From: Pseudobdellovibrionaceae bacterium
GTDB lineage: Bacteria > Bdellovibrionota > Bdellovibrionia > Bdellovibrionales > UBA1609
NCBI GenBank assembly: GCA_947444305.1
Contig: CANEZP010000007.1
Location: forward strand, 144,959 to 208,958
DNA: 64,000 nucleotides
Direction of reading: 5' to 3'
This document shows positions 42,478 to 51,690 of the stretch, piece after piece. The notes beneath the pieces were generated by a model that saw nothing but the letters and a program-made list of their open reading frames with translations, searched no databases and was not told where the DNA came from. A program made the position numbers and the translations under genes. The number at the start of each line of letters is the position of its first letter. Positions within the stretch are counted from its first letter, which is position 1.

Positions 42478-43644
42478 CTAGTTCATTGTTCCGTTGTCGA
42501 TCCACGACTGAACGAGATCGCGGTCATTCTGGCGCAATAGGCCCGACGGCGGCATCGGCATCGCGGTGCTATTCATGCGGGTTTGAATCACGGCCGCCTT
42601 CGCTTTCGAGGCTTCGTAGTTTTGTAGATTCAGACCGCCCGACATATTGCCGCCGTTATGGCAGCCCACGCAAGAGCGGTTGAAAACGCGGTATACGCCC
42701 GAGCTCGCGGCAAGCTGCGTATAGGTGACGCCACCGGCGGGAACGGGAACATCGGCGATCGGCACGGGCGTGATCGGCACGTTCGGCGCGGTGCCGGGAC
42801 CGGATGGACTTTGCGTCGTGTTCTTGATGTGTTCGAATACGAATCCCGTTTTCGTCGTGGCGCTTACCGTGGGAAAGTAAGCCAGGGCAGAGCCCGAATT
42901 ACTGATCAGCGGCGTGTTGGTCGTGGCGTTCACGATTGAATTGATATCGGCGTACGTGGTGACCGAATTTTGATCGTCTCCGTTGATTTGGATCGAGAGA
43001 GCTTTCACTTCAATGTTTTCGCTGCCGGTTTTTAAACGCAAGGTCGGGTTACGGAAATTGATCCCTTGGTTGACGCCGTTAACGACGTGAACGCGCGCTT
43101 CGACGCGAAAGACGGCTTTGAACTGGCCGTTCGCCGCCGCGATTTTCGATTCGGTCTCAAGATCCCATTCGACGGGAACCCAATTAGTATTAGTCACGGT
43201 GTTCATCAGATTCGGAATCACTTTTTCGGCGGTGATAAATTTTAAACCACCCGCGCCGCCGCCGGCCTGGACCTGGCATTGCAAAAATTCGTTTTGCGCC
43301 GCAACCCAACCCGGTTTGAAGGAGTCGATCTGCGGTTGAGTTACCGAAGCGCTCAGATTATTTCCGCCGTGCGCGTGCGTCGCTTGGTAATCAATCAGAC
43401 TTGAGCCACGTTCCATGAACGCACTGTAAGCGGTAGAAAGATTATTGCTGCCGTGGGCGCTCGAGTGACAACCGTTACAAGTCGTCGTGAGGAAAGGGTG
43501 GTAAGTGCGTGAGAAAGCAGCTTTAAGATTGGCGTCGCACGCGGCAGCCATGCTGGAGAGCGCGCTTTCACCGTTGTGCATGGCTTCGCCGCAGCCCGAA
43601 GCGCCGAGGGCAATTAGGATGAGAAGACCGGCTAGAGCTTTCAA
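42478..43644 (-). CDS. Di-haem c-type cytochrome-like lipoprotein
   Basis: A 388-residue lipoprotein (lipobox ASGC, Cys 18) with two CxxCH motifs: C56-N-G-C59-H60 and C325-V-G-C328-H329. The middle is beta-rich, with Thr/Asn-rich sequence (about 150-290). The last 60 residues resemble the C-terminal haem of planctomycete-type cytochromes ('GGLNLQNYEASKAKAAVIQTRMN', 'MPPSGLL'). It is the last gene of a four-gene operon and starts 1 nt after the upstream stop. Electron carrier at the outer face of a membrane by inference. Confidence 0.85.
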   Translation of the reverse strand: MKALAGLLILIALGASGCGEAMHNGESALSSMAAACDANLKAAFSRTYHPFLTTTCNGCHSSAHGSNNLSTAYSAFMERGSSLIDYQATHAHGGNNLSASVTQPQIDSFKPGWVAAQNEFLQCQVQAGGGAGGLKFITAEKVIPNLMNTVTNTNWVPVEWDLETESKIAAANGQFKAVFRVEARVHVVNGVNQGINFRNPTLRLKTGSENIEVKALSIQINGDDQNSVTTYADINSIVNATTNTPLISNSGSALAYFPTVSATTKTGFVFEHIKNTTQSPSGPGTAPNVPITPVPIADVPVPAGGVTYTQLAASSGVYRVFNRSCVGCHNGGNMSGGLNLQNYEASKAKAAVIQTRMNSTAMPMPPSGLLRQNDRDLVQSWIDNGTMN

Positions 43645-45063
43645 CTAGAACCTCAATACCTTCGGCAAATCAGATTCGTTCATCGTGCGGCCGACGATCG
43701 GCGCGAATAAATTCATCTTGTTGTTCAATTTTAAATAATTCGCGAATACGGCAACGGCCGCAATTTCGGGAGAGGCGCCGGTAATGAATTGGTCATCGGC
43801 GGCTTGGCCCGAGGTGAAGTAGCCGATCTGATTGTTACTGGTCGGGCGGCGGCCCGCGGGATCGTAATATAAGATGTAAGATGCGCCGGCGATGCCGCGG
43901 TCGGAAGTCCACGGTGAATTGCGCGAAGCCGAATCGGCGGAACTTACCGCGCCGTCGGAAGTTACGTACACGAACGCGGGTTTGCCCATGATCGCCGCGC
44001 TTTCCAAAATTCGGCCGACCACTTGGCCGGCTTCAAGATCTTTTTGGTCACCGGTGGCGCGCGTATTGTTGTGGTAATCAAAGCCACCGATTTCCAAACC
44101 GGCCGCGCCGGCATTACCTTTCAAAACGTTGTAGGTCATGGCGGAGAAAATTAAGTTCTGGTCGCCGCCGTTGGTTCCGCCGTTGATATTCCAAGCGGCG
44201 CTTAATTCGGCGCCCTTGGCGTCGGTGCGCGGGTCAACCCCGGGATTGCTCACGGCCGCGAGCTCGACGTTTTTGATGTTCGCGCAATCGACTAGATTCT
44301 TAACTTCGATGCCGGTCTTATCCGTCGCGATTCGGCGCGCCTGCGTTTCACTTAAGCGCGAGATCATTTTGCTTAAGGCCCCGCGCTGATCGGCGTTGAT
44401 CGAAGCCCCGAGTGCCGCCGCGTAGCCGAGTGAACCGGTAATGGCCGAATAATTACTTACGACCAAAGGAAGATTAGAGTTCACGACGGCGGATTTGTGC
44501 GAAATGCCCGAAAACGTTTGTTGTTTACCTAAGTTAGGCAACAAGCTTCCCGCTAAACCGGCTTTCGAAGTCATACCGTCGATCGCGAAACGGTTTTCCG
44601 CCGAGTCATCACGCGAGCGAACGCAGACGCCGACGAAGGCGGTGTTGGCCAAAGCGGTAGGTGCGGTGGCGCGTAAGCCTTGCAGGAATTTGCTGATCAG
44701 AACACCGTTCTCGGTACCCGCGAACTTCACGGTCCCGAATTCATTCTCTAACGGAACGGCGCCGTTACCGAGGCCCATGACACTGTAGCTCGGGAGCGGA
44801 TTGCCGCCGGCGTCCATCGGCACAAAATTCGCGGCCATCGCGGCGCCGCCGGCTAAGTTGACGGTGATCATCGGGATCAAACCGCTCGTGGTGGTGGCGC
44901 AGGTGGCCTCGGCGTGCGCTTCGGGCAGCAAAAGTTTGTACCAGTTGGGCACGAGCAGCGACGCCGAGAAGGGGAGCAGGCCGGCCGCTAACATTTCCCG
45001 GCGCGAGACCGGGCGGCGGTGCCCAAGTTCTGCCCAAAATGGAATTTGTTTTTTGGTCTTCAT
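43645..45063 (-). CDS. Tat-exported DUF1501-like protein
   Basis: A 472-residue protein with a twin-arginine signal ('PVSRREMLAAGLLPFSASLL'; R21-R22), so it is exported folded, perhaps with a metal or cofactor. The body matches the DUF1501 pattern (sulfatase/alkaline-phosphatase-like fold): 'ITVNLAGGAAMAANFVP', 'GVCVRSRDDSAENRFA', 'LEIGGFDYHNNTRATGDQ' and 'AFVYVTSDGAVS'. DUF1501 genes usually pair with DUF1800/DUF1592-type cytochromes, as here. Activity is unknown. Third in the operon; 13 nt after the upstream gene. Confidence 0.85.
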   Translation of the reverse strand: MKTKKQIPFWAELGHRRPVSRREMLAAGLLPFSASLLVPNWYKLLLPEAHAEATCATTTSGLIPMITVNLAGGAAMAANFVPMDAGGNPLPSYSVMGLGNGAVPLENEFGTVKFAGTENGVLISKFLQGLRATAPTALANTAFVGVCVRSRDDSAENRFAIDGMTSKAGLAGSLLPNLGKQQTFSGISHKSAVVNSNLPLVVSNYSAITGSLGYAAALGASINADQRGALSKMISRLSETQARRIATDKTGIEVKNLVDCANIKNVELAAVSNPGVDPRTDAKGAELSAAWNINGGTNGGDQNLIFSAMTYNVLKGNAGAAGLEIGGFDYHNNTRATGDQKDLEAGQVVGRILESAAIMGKPAFVYVTSDGAVSSADSASRNSPWTSDRGIAGASYILYYDPAGRRPTSNNQIGYFTSGQAADDQFITGASPEIAAVAVFANYLKLNNKMNLFAPIVGRTMNESDLPKVLRF

Positions 45064-45076
45064 ATTCGCTCCCGTT

Positions 45077-45685
45077 TTAGATCGTTATAAAATCGAAGCT
45101 CGACAGCACGCCCGAGCAGGAAAAGAGTAATAAAAGTTTAGTCTGCGCCGCTTGCGTTTTATTCGCCGCGGGAATCGCGTTTTCAAAATCACCGCGGCCT
45201 TCGGTCAAGATCGCCATCTCGTCGGGCGTAGGTCGTCGGCCGAGAATGCTTAAACCTAATTTTTCGACCGCGTCGGTATATTGGGCGGGCGATAAGTTCG
45301 CGACCGGTTTGCTGAAGTCGACCTGCCCGAAGAAGCGTCGTTCGCCAGCGGGTAGGGCCGCTTCGCGATTGATCGTGGCTTCGCAAAACCGGCTCGCCAA
45401 ATTCGTAATCGAAATCATCATCGGCGAGGTCACCGAATTAACGGCGTAAGAGCCGGTCATCAGGGCTTTGCGCGCGTTGTATTCATTATTAAGGTTAGTG
45501 TTGATTTCCGTCTTGGTGACGGCCGCCATGCTGCGCACCATCTGTTCGGCCGACATCAAAGTGGCGCCGACGGTTTTATCGTTTGAACCCAAACCAAAAC
45601 TCGGGGTCGCCGATTTCATTTCGCTCGGCGTGCAACCCGCGACAAATGCCGCGATGGCGAGAGCAGAGATTAAATTAGTTTTCAC
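45077..45685 (-). CDS. Lipoprotein in the cytochrome operon
   Basis: A 202-residue lipoprotein (lipobox VAGC). I chose the GTG at 45683-45685, because AAGGAG lies 10 nt upstream and the overlap with the upstream stop is then GTGA. The mature part is helical with two more Cys ('SRFCEATI', 'LFSCSGV') and contains 'LSPAQYTDAVEKLGLSILGRRPTPDEMAIL', like the N-terminal region of planctomycete cytochrome-associated proteins. Role: unknown partner of the DUF1501 protein. Confidence 0.78.
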   Translation of the reverse strand: MKTNLISALAIAAFVAGCTPSEMKSATPSFGLGSNDKTVGATLMSAEQMVRSMAAVTKTEINTNLNNEYNARKALMTGSYAVNSVTSPMMISITNLASRFCEATINREAALPAGERRFFGQVDFSKPVANLSPAQYTDAVEKLGLSILGRRPTPDEMAILTEGRGDFENAIPAANKTQAAQTKLLLLFSCSGVLSSFDFITI

Positions 45686-46914
45686 TGTGCACACTCCTTG
45701 CTCAGCGCTACGGATTGGAAAAGCTTTTTCAAATTGTACTTATTCGATTCGAAGCGCGTGACTTGCTCCTGGACGTAGCCCTTGCGATCTTTAATCACGA
45801 GTTCGTGCCGGCATACCGCTTCGAAGGCGCGCTTGACCAGGCACTGGCTAAAGCGTGAGCTGTTCGAGACCGCCTCGCCGAAGGATTTCACGCCGAAGCC
45901 GCCGTCGGCCATACCCCGCCAGCCGAGCAAGGATTCGTTCGCGGGGCCGCGGGCGTTGTTAACCCACGAGGAATCCTTAGTGACGAAGCCGTTGAAAAAA
46001 ACCGTACCGTTACCGTTCATTTTGGCGGCGATACCGTCGCTGAAGCCGCTATAGTTGGCTTCGTTCATGGCGTCGAATTGTACGGGGCGGCCGTCGATCA
46101 AATTCCATTTGGCGAATGCGCCACGGAAACCGTCCATGCCGGTATGGCAGCCCTTGCAGCTCACTTGAAATTTCGTGTGGTCGCCGCCGGGAAAACGGTC
46201 GATGTCACGGCCGATGCGCGCATCCGAAACGGTCGTGTCGGACCATTCATCGATGCCTAAGCACATGAATTCGCGAAACGTAAATTCGACCGGGCGTCTA
46301 TTCGTGCCGGCGATCGCGTGCGCATTGATAAATGTGCGGGTGGTAAGTAGGCCGGCCGGGTCGGGATTGTAAACGATCGTGTTGGTCGACGTTTGCAAAA
46401 GCATTTGCCCGGATTCTTTTTTAAGGATCGCGCCGATGTCGAGGGCTACGCGATCAAGATCGGAGTAGTGATTGTTGTTTTGCACGAAGTCCGTTTGCAG
46501 ATCGGCACGAACGGTGATGTCGGCCGGCAGTTTACTTACGTCGGCCATATAGAAGAAGTCGCCGGTCAAAAGTTTGCGCGCGTCCATATCGTCGCGAACG
46601 ACGCCCATAAAAAAAGTGACGAAGTCATTAAGGCCGGCCGCAATCGATTCATCGCGCGTCGACATCTTCTGGGCCATTTGTTTGATCGTAACGTTTAAGA
46701 AGTTGGGGTCGGAGGTCGCGATCTCGGCCGCACCTTGCCAATTGCCGGCGGCGGTCTGCGCTTTCATCTTTTCCAAACGTGCATCGTCGAAGGGCACCTT
46801 CGTACCGCTCAGCCGCTCGAGTAATTTCTTGGTTTCGACTTCCGTTTGGGCGAGTACCGGCGCGGCTCGAAAAGACACGATCGCGCAGGCTAGAAGTATT
46901 AAAAACGAGTTCAT
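45682..46914 (-). CDS. Mono-haem cytochrome-like secreted protein
   Basis: A 410-residue product with signal peptide (MNSFLILLACAIVSFRAAPVLAQ). One CxxCH (C253-K-G-C256-H257) lies in 'FQVSCKGCHTGMDGFRGAF'. The C-terminal 'FSQCLVKRAFEAVCRHEL' contains two Cys, resembling the DUF1585-like tails of these clusters. SD AAGGGGA precedes the ATG at 46912-46914. It is the first gene of the operon and overlaps the next by 4 nt. Confidence 0.82.
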   Translation of the reverse strand: MNSFLILLACAIVSFRAAPVLAQTEVETKKLLERLSGTKVPFDDARLEKMKAQTAAGNWQGAAEIATSDPNFLNVTIKQMAQKMSTRDESIAAGLNDFVTFFMGVVRDDMDARKLLTGDFFYMADVSKLPADITVRADLQTDFVQNNNHYSDLDRVALDIGAILKKESGQMLLQTSTNTIVYNPDPAGLLTTRTFINAHAIAGTNRRPVEFTFREFMCLGIDEWSDTTVSDARIGRDIDRFPGGDHTKFQVSCKGCHTGMDGFRGAFAKWNLIDGRPVQFDAMNEANYSGFSDGIAAKMNGNGTVFFNGFVTKDSSWVNNARGPANESLLGWRGMADGGFGVKSFGEAVSNSSRFSQCLVKRAFEAVCRHELVIKDRKGYVQEQVTRFESNKYNLKKLFQSVALSKECAQ

Positions 46915-47063
46915 CCTAATCCCCTTTTGCCATTTACATTGCAAGATCGGGGACAGCGTTTTTCTCAAAATAAGAATCAACGCGCCCCTAATTTCTAGCT
47001 GAGGCGCGGGATTTCTAAAATTTTGTCTATTTGATTTGGATTGCTAAGTGATCCGCACAGTTT

Positions 47064-48125
47064 TTAAAAGATCACTTCAACTTGGAAAGAGCAGCCGACA
47101 TCACCCTTAAAGGACTCAACTTTACCGAAAGTGATGAAGCTCGCGGCGACGATGCGTAGACGATTTTCGGCAATCTCTTGCGCGTACGCCGTAGAGACCG
47201 AGTAACTGTTGAGATGGTAGGGCGAGCCAAGGTTGACCGAATTGGTCGTAAACGAAAGCCCGATCCCTTTGTCGTCGGCGAGTGCGTGATCGAGCGCGAT
47301 CGCGTGGTTCACGCTTAGGCCGTTGGTGCGTTCGCGATATTCTTCCTCGTTTAGTAAAGACAATTCCCAACGGGGTGCGATGGTGTAGCTGAAGTTCAAA
47401 TGAAAATATTCGCCCGTGCCCTTTAAGGGATCGGCAAAGAGATCAAGCCGGGGATTGATGCGAATCGGGCTTGAACCGGCTTCGCTCTCGAAGCGAAGCA
47501 AGTAACTCATGCTCAAAGGATCTTTCAACTCTAAACGCGGCTGGAAAGTGGTCCTTACTTTTCCGAGCTTACGGAAAAATAAGAGCGCGGCCCCGGGATT
47601 GTTTTCGCGGGCGCGGGTCCGGAAGCGTCGTTCTTGTAAGTTACGTGCTTCTTCGTTCTCATCGTAACTCGAGAAGCGAAGCTGCCAGCGCTTCTCAAGG
47701 TTCGGTAAGCGGAGATTGATCCCGAACGCGGTCGAGTTTCGCAAGACACCGCCCTCGCTCGAAACGGTCAGTTGCTTGATCGTGATGCTGGAGGTGTTTT
47801 TGCGTTTCGTGTACGCCTTGCCGGCAAGTTTGATATCTAGCTTGTTGGCGCCCGCATCGATCACATCGGCTAACTGATCGGACTTGCGATCTATATATTT
47901 GACCGATCTTTCCGCGAAGCCCGGCTTGTTGTCTTGCACGGCTTCTTGAATCATGATCTGTGTGTCGGTTCGTTTTTTCTTTCGTGGCCTGAGCGCGTTC
48001 AAAGGCGGGTCCGCGTAAACGAGCGCAGGAAGCACGACAGACGAGAAAAGAAGAGCTATAAAGAATTTAGAGATGGCGGAACCCTTTCGGTGTCGATGCC
48101 GAACAATACTCCGCTTCGGGTGCAA
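47064..48125 (-). CDS. Outer-membrane beta-barrel-like protein
   Basis: A 353-residue product if it begins at the TTG at 48125. The signal peptide (SKFFIALLFSSVVLPALVYA) is preceded by an unusually long Arg/His-rich leader. No ATG or GTG lies between; AAAGGG occurs 7 nt before an ATC at the beginning of the signal peptide, so a rare ATC start is possible. The mature part has many alternating strands and ends in 'FQVEVIF', typical of barrels. Function unknown. Divergent from the next gene by 2 nt, so the two must share a very short control region. Confidence 0.72.
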   Translation of the reverse strand: MHPKRSIVRHRHRKGSAISKFFIALLFSSVVLPALVYADPPLNALRPRKKKRTDTQIMIQEAVQDNKPGFAERSVKYIDRKSDQLADVIDAGANKLDIKLAGKAYTKRKNTSSITIKQLTVSSEGGVLRNSTAFGINLRLPNLEKRWQLRFSSYDENEEARNLQERRFRTRARENNPGAALLFFRKLGKVRTTFQPRLELKDPLSMSYLLRFESEAGSSPIRINPRLDLFADPLKGTGEYFHLNFSYTIAPRWELSLLNEEEYRERTNGLSVNHAIALDHALADDKGIGLSFTTNSVNLGSPYHLNSYSVSTAYAQEIAENRLRIVAASFITFGKVESFKGDVGCSFQVEVIF

Positions 48126-48127
48126 GA

Positions 48128-48757
48128 GTGAATAGAATATTGCTGTTAATTTTGTCGGCGTTAACTTTTTCGGCCAATGCCCATGATCCAGAGCAGGGTC
48201 AGGTTTGGGGGACGTTCGGTCCGTACCTCTACCAAACTCAGCGTATGCATGAACAATTTGATTCGCCGGTGCTCGGCTCCTTCAGCTTATTGGCCGAGGG
48301 TGATTTGACTTCGCACGGCGGTCTCGAACTCACGCTGACTTACATGAACCAAATTTTCGCGGTCGAACGTGAGGACAAAAAGGTCATCGAAAAAGTGAAG
48401 CGGATGTACATCGCCATGGGCTGGCGGCATTGGTTCAGCCGAAGCTTTTCGATGTCGCCGTCTTTCTTTTCGTCTTACGTCATGGGCGACGCGGTGCTGG
48501 TGCGTAATGATTTTGGAAACCCGGTCGATCCACCCCATACTTCGGCCCGCGATCCCGTCGATTACGGTTTTGCCGTCTCGGCCCAATACGAAGCCTATTC
48601 GAACGGCAAATTTGCGGTTGTTCTCGACGGCAGGTATTCGTACTCGGTGACCCCGAAACCAAAAGAAGACATGAACACTTACGGGATCTTCGTCGGCGTC
48701 AAATTCTTCATCCAGGGCAAGCCGCCTGAGGAACCAGACGATGAAGATGCCGAGTAG
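48128..48757 (+). CDS. Small outer-membrane beta-barrel-like protein
   Basis: A 209-residue product with a signal peptide (MNRILLLILSALTFSANA). It has alternating strands through residues 27-196 ('VGVKFFIQG'), then an acidic tail of 12 residues ('PPEEPDDEDAE') after the last strand, which is unusual for a barrel. The GTG start has only a weak SD. Function unknown. Confidence 0.7.
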   Translation: MNRILLLILSALTFSANAHDPEQGQVWGTFGPYLYQTQRMHEQFDSPVLGSFSLLAEGDLTSHGGLELTLTYMNQIFAVEREDKKVIEKVKRMYIAMGWRHWFSRSFSMSPSFFSSYVMGDAVLVRNDFGNPVDPPHTSARDPVDYGFAVSAQYEAYSNGKFAVVLDGRYSYSVTPKPKEDMNTYGIFVGVKFFIQGKPPEEPDDEDAE

Positions 48758-48861
48758 GACGTCCAAATATGGGCTCCTAACCCCCCGCGGCGTAAGTTCG
48801 CTATGGACACGGTGGCTATTTAGCGTTCAAATCAGGGTCATACATCCAACGGGAGTTTTTG

Positions 48862-49059
48862 ATGCAAAAGGGTACTGTTAAGTTTTTCAATACGGCCAAG
48901 GGTTTCGGATTCATTACCCCGGACGATGGCAATGACTTGTTTTTTCACATCTCGGAAGTACAAGGCAATGAACCTAAAGACGGCGACCGCGTCGAGTATG
49001 AAGTCGGTCAGGGCAAAAAAGGCCCGTGCGCTACGCAAGTTCGCGTCGCAGGCAAATAG
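48862..49059 (+). CDS. Cold-shock domain protein (CspA family)
   Basis: A 65-residue cold-shock protein binding single-stranded RNA/DNA. RNP1 'KGFGFI' (13-18) and RNP2-like 'DLFFHIS' (25-31) are intact; the start is '[10 protein letters not shown]'. The ATG at 48862 has GGGAG 6 nt upstream; an upstream in-frame TTG is not needed. The 5' leader is about 100 nt, compatible with but not proof of cold-responsive control. A strong terminator follows. Confidence 0.95.
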   Translation: MQKGTVKFFNTAKGFGFITPDDGNDLFFHISEVQGNEPKDGDRVEYEVGQGKKGPCATQVRVAGK

Positions 49060-49092
49060 TCCACGTTTAAATTCATATAAAAACTAGAATTA

Positions 49093-49122
49093 AAAAGGGG
49101 CTTCACGGCCCCTTTTTTTTTG
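49093..49122 (+). terminator. Rho-independent terminator of the cold-shock gene
   Basis: AAAAAGGGGC pairs with GCCCCTTTTT across the 6-nt loop TTCACG, followed by further T's. It lies 34 nt after the cold-shock stop codon, 19 nt before the end of the convergent gene. Confidence 0.9.
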
Positions 49123-49141
49123 GTCGATCGGCACGAGATTT

Positions 49142-49945
49142 TTAGTTCGTGAAACTCTCGCAAAATGCATCGTTTGAATCGTAGGGGACGTAATCCATGT
49201 CGATCACGTTCTCGCGGTCGTTACCTTTCGCCTGCAGCTCCCAGTTCTTCGAAGAAGGATTTCGCTTATAGTAAAACAGGATTCGCGGTTCTTCGGTAGG
49301 GCTGCGTTGTCCCCAAGTCTCGACGTTGGCGTAATAAATGATGAGGTGATCATTCCGGATAAGCGCGCCGTAGGCGTTCTCGTCGGGGAGTTGGATTAGT
49401 TTAATCGATTTGTCGGTAAGCGAACCTGTGATGATTTCACCTGAGCGAATCGTCACGCAGCCGGTCTGATTTTCCAATGATTCTGAACTGAAAGAAGTGA
49501 AGACCCGAATCTCACCTTGCGGACGGGGGAACTTGTAAGCCGCCCTGGCCGCGACGACGCCGCTATTTTTCGCGCCGAAGCCACGGAAAGGTGAAGACTC
49601 TTTAAGCAATTCAGTCACGTTTATATTTTCGTAACGTTCTAAGAAAAGTTCGGTCTTTGTTTTCTGGAGTGGCGATGGCGCACGCTCGCCAACGGTCGCC
49701 GTTTTTTCTAGTCGCACAGTGCTCGGCTTCGGGAGCGATGGTTCGGGATTTTCGCCCAACGGTGTGACCGCGGGTTGGCCGGCGGCCGTGCCCGGCGTTT
49801 CCCGCGCGTTCTTTTGTCTAGAATGCTCCCGAAGCGACGAAACCACACCTCTCGGGACGCCCGGCTCGTGGAACCAAACGGCGAGGGCGGCCAGTATCAC
49901 GGCGACGACGAAAACCACCCGGTATGGACCAAGGCTCCGAGTCAC
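49142..49945 (-). CDS. Single-pass membrane or secreted protein of unknown function
   Basis: A 267-residue product with an N-terminal hydrophobic helix (residues 9-25), a Pro/Ser/Thr-rich linker (about 30-95), and a C-terminal domain of beta character with two Cys ('QTGCVTI', 'DAFCESF'). The start is GTG with AGGTTACC nearby. It follows a small conserved-looking gene by 10 nt, so they are probably co-transcribed. No recognised family. Confidence 0.72.
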   Translation of the reverse strand: MTRSLGPYRVVFVVAVILAALAVWFHEPGVPRGVVSSLREHSRQKNARETPGTAAGQPAVTPLGENPEPSLPKPSTVRLEKTATVGERAPSPLQKTKTELFLERYENINVTELLKESSPFRGFGAKNSGVVAARAAYKFPRPQGEIRVFTSFSSESLENQTGCVTIRSGEIITGSLTDKSIKLIQLPDENAYGALIRNDHLIIYYANVETWGQRSPTEEPRILFYYKRNPSSKNWELQAKGNDRENVIDMDYVPYDSNDAFCESFTN

Positions 49946-49955
49946 CGACGGTAAC

Positions 49956-50201
49956 CTATTCCTTCGTCTTTAAACGGCCGTCGTTTTCTTTGATGAAGGT
50001 TTTGATGTCCTCGGCGACGGCAAGCAGTTTAATCCATTGCTCTTTGTAAAGAGTGACGGGGAAGCGGCCCATTCCGTAAATGGAGAGGGCGCCCTTTTCG
50101 CTGACCTTCATGGAGATGGTGCCGCGGTCGGGTTTAGCCTTCTTTAAAGATTCGTTTTCGGCTCTTAGGCGTTCAAGTTCGGCTTTCATTTCATCAGACA
50201 T
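49956..50201 (-). CDS. Small soluble protein of unknown function
   Basis: An 81-residue protein: residues 1-22 form a short coiled coil ('MKAELERLRAENESLKKAK'), then a beta-rich block 'ALSIYGMGRFPVTLYKEQWIKLL' and a C-terminal helix. The block is so specific that it probably marks a conserved family, but I cannot name it. GAGGT 6 nt before the ATG. It is first in a two-gene unit. Confidence 0.75.
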   Translation of the reverse strand: MSDEMKAELERLRAENESLKKAKPDRGTISMKVSEKGALSIYGMGRFPVTLYKEQWIKLLAVAEDIKTFIKENDGRLKTKE

Positions 50202-50310
50202 CGTTTACCTCGCTAACCAGGGCCGCAAGCCTGCGACCCGCATGTTGACGCCAATTATCTTCCTTCTCGGGCGTTTGTTCACCTTGTAAATTCTGAAACC
50301 TTCAGGTGGA

Positions 50311-51057
50311 ATGCGCCCCATCATGCTTTTGCCCGTGCTCTTCCAAGACCGCGACCTCGTGGTCGTTTCAAAACCTGCGGGCCTTTTGGTTCACCGCACC
50401 TCACTCGACAAGGGCGAGACGCAATTTGCCATGCAATTGCTGCGTGATCAGATCGGGCAGTCGGTCTACCCGGTGCACCGTCTAGACCGGCCTACCAGCG
50501 GGGCGCTGATCTTTGCGCTCAATCCCGTGACCGCGCGACAACTGAGCGAAGAATTCGCCGCGCGAAGGGTCGAGAAGACTTACCTCACGGTCGTGCGCGG
50601 AATTCCCGCCGCGAAAACGATGCGCATCGATTATCCGCTACGGGAAGAACTCGACGCGATTTCGGACCGCCTGGCCGAAAGCTCAAAGCCCGCGCAAGAA
50701 GCGGTAACCGAAGCCGAAGTGCTAGCGACGGTCGACCTTCCTTACCGGGTGGATAAATTTCCCACGAGCCGCTACGCCCTTGTGCGCGCGCGTCCGCTCA
50801 CGGGCCGTAAACATCAAATACGAAGACACCTGCGCCACCTTGGACACCCTATTATCGGAGACGTTAACCACGGAGTTGGGAAACATAATCGTTTTTTTGC
50901 TAGTCAGTTTCAATCGAAGCGATTGCTACTCGCGTGCACGGCGATCGCGTTCATGCATCCGGCGAGTGGGCAGAAGTTGACGGTTAAAGCACCGCTAGCG
51001 AACGACTTCGCCGATCTGCTCGGCCGCTTGGAGTGGGGTAGTCATGCGGATGCGTAA
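50311..51057 (+). CDS. truC: tRNA pseudouridine synthase, TruC-like
   Basis: A 248-residue RluA-family synthase. Catalytic D59 lies in 'PVHRLDRPTSGAL'. 'YALVRARPLTGRKHQIRRHLRHLGHPIIGD' followed by 'VNHGVGKHNRFFA' is the TruC signature (U65 in tRNA). The alternative ATG at 50323 is possible; AGGTGG lies 1 or 13 nt away from the two candidates. Its 3' end overlaps the next gene by 14 nt, so the two tRNA-modifying genes are coupled. Confidence 0.92.
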   Translation: MRPIMLLPVLFQDRDLVVVSKPAGLLVHRTSLDKGETQFAMQLLRDQIGQSVYPVHRLDRPTSGALIFALNPVTARQLSEEFAARRVEKTYLTVVRGIPAAKTMRIDYPLREELDAISDRLAESSKPAQEAVTEAEVLATVDLPYRVDKFPTSRYALVRARPLTGRKHQIRRHLRHLGHPIIGDVNHGVGKHNRFFASQFQSKRLLLACTAIAFMHPASGQKLTVKAPLANDFADLLGRLEWGSHADA

Positions 51058-51634
51058 GACTAAAGAACCTTGTCCCGGCTGCGCGTTGCACCTCGCGCGC
51101 TGTATTTGCGCATTAACGCCCAGTTTGGATTTGCGCACCTTTCTCACGCTCGTTGTTCATACGAAAGAATTGAAACGGACGACAAACACGGGCCGTTTAG
51201 CCGTACGCGCGCTTAAGCAAAGTGAGATTGTCGTACGCGGAAACGGCCCGGTGGATCTCGCCGCGAAAATCAAACCGGGTTTCCGACCACTGCTCTTTTT
51301 CCCCGGCGAAGGCGCACGCGAACTGACCAAGGCGCTCGTTGCCGAAACCGACTTGCCCGTTCAGCTCTTCGTTCCGGACGGAAACTGGCGGCAAGCGGGT
51401 AAGGTGGCGGGTAGGCATCCCGAGATCGCCCACATTGAGCGCGTAATGATCAAGGCGCCGAACACCGCGACGGAACACTTGCGTGCGGAATCTTCACCCG
51501 AAGGCATGTCAACGCTGCAGGCCATCGCGTTCGCTTACAAAGAACTCGAAGGCACGACGGCCTTTGAAGCGCTGAACGGATTTTATTTGGCCAAACTTCA
51601 CGCGACGCTGGTGGGCCGGGGTCTCCGCGCCTAA
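51044..51634 (+). CDS. DTW-domain tRNA-uridine aminocarboxypropyltransferase-like protein
   Basis: A 196-residue DTW-domain protein, like E. coli TapT (YfiP), which makes acp3U in tRNA from SAM. A zinc-type N-terminus 'CPGCALHLARCICAL' and the motif 'VPDGNWRQAGKVAGRHP' are visible; the usual D-T-W is D-G-N-W here, a variant also found in the family's looser members. It overlaps truC by 14 nt. The activity is inferred from the family. Confidence 0.88.
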   Translation: MRMRKTKEPCPGCALHLARCICALTPSLDLRTFLTLVVHTKELKRTTNTGRLAVRALKQSEIVVRGNGPVDLAAKIKPGFRPLLFFPGEGARELTKALVAETDLPVQLFVPDGNWRQAGKVAGRHPEIAHIERVMIKAPNTATEHLRAESSPEGMSTLQAIAFAYKELEGTTAFEALNGFYLAKLHATLVGRGLRA

Positions 51635-51690
51635 AGTCCGGTATGCCCCGGGCCGATTGATCGCTAGCCGAATTACTCTAGACTAATCGT

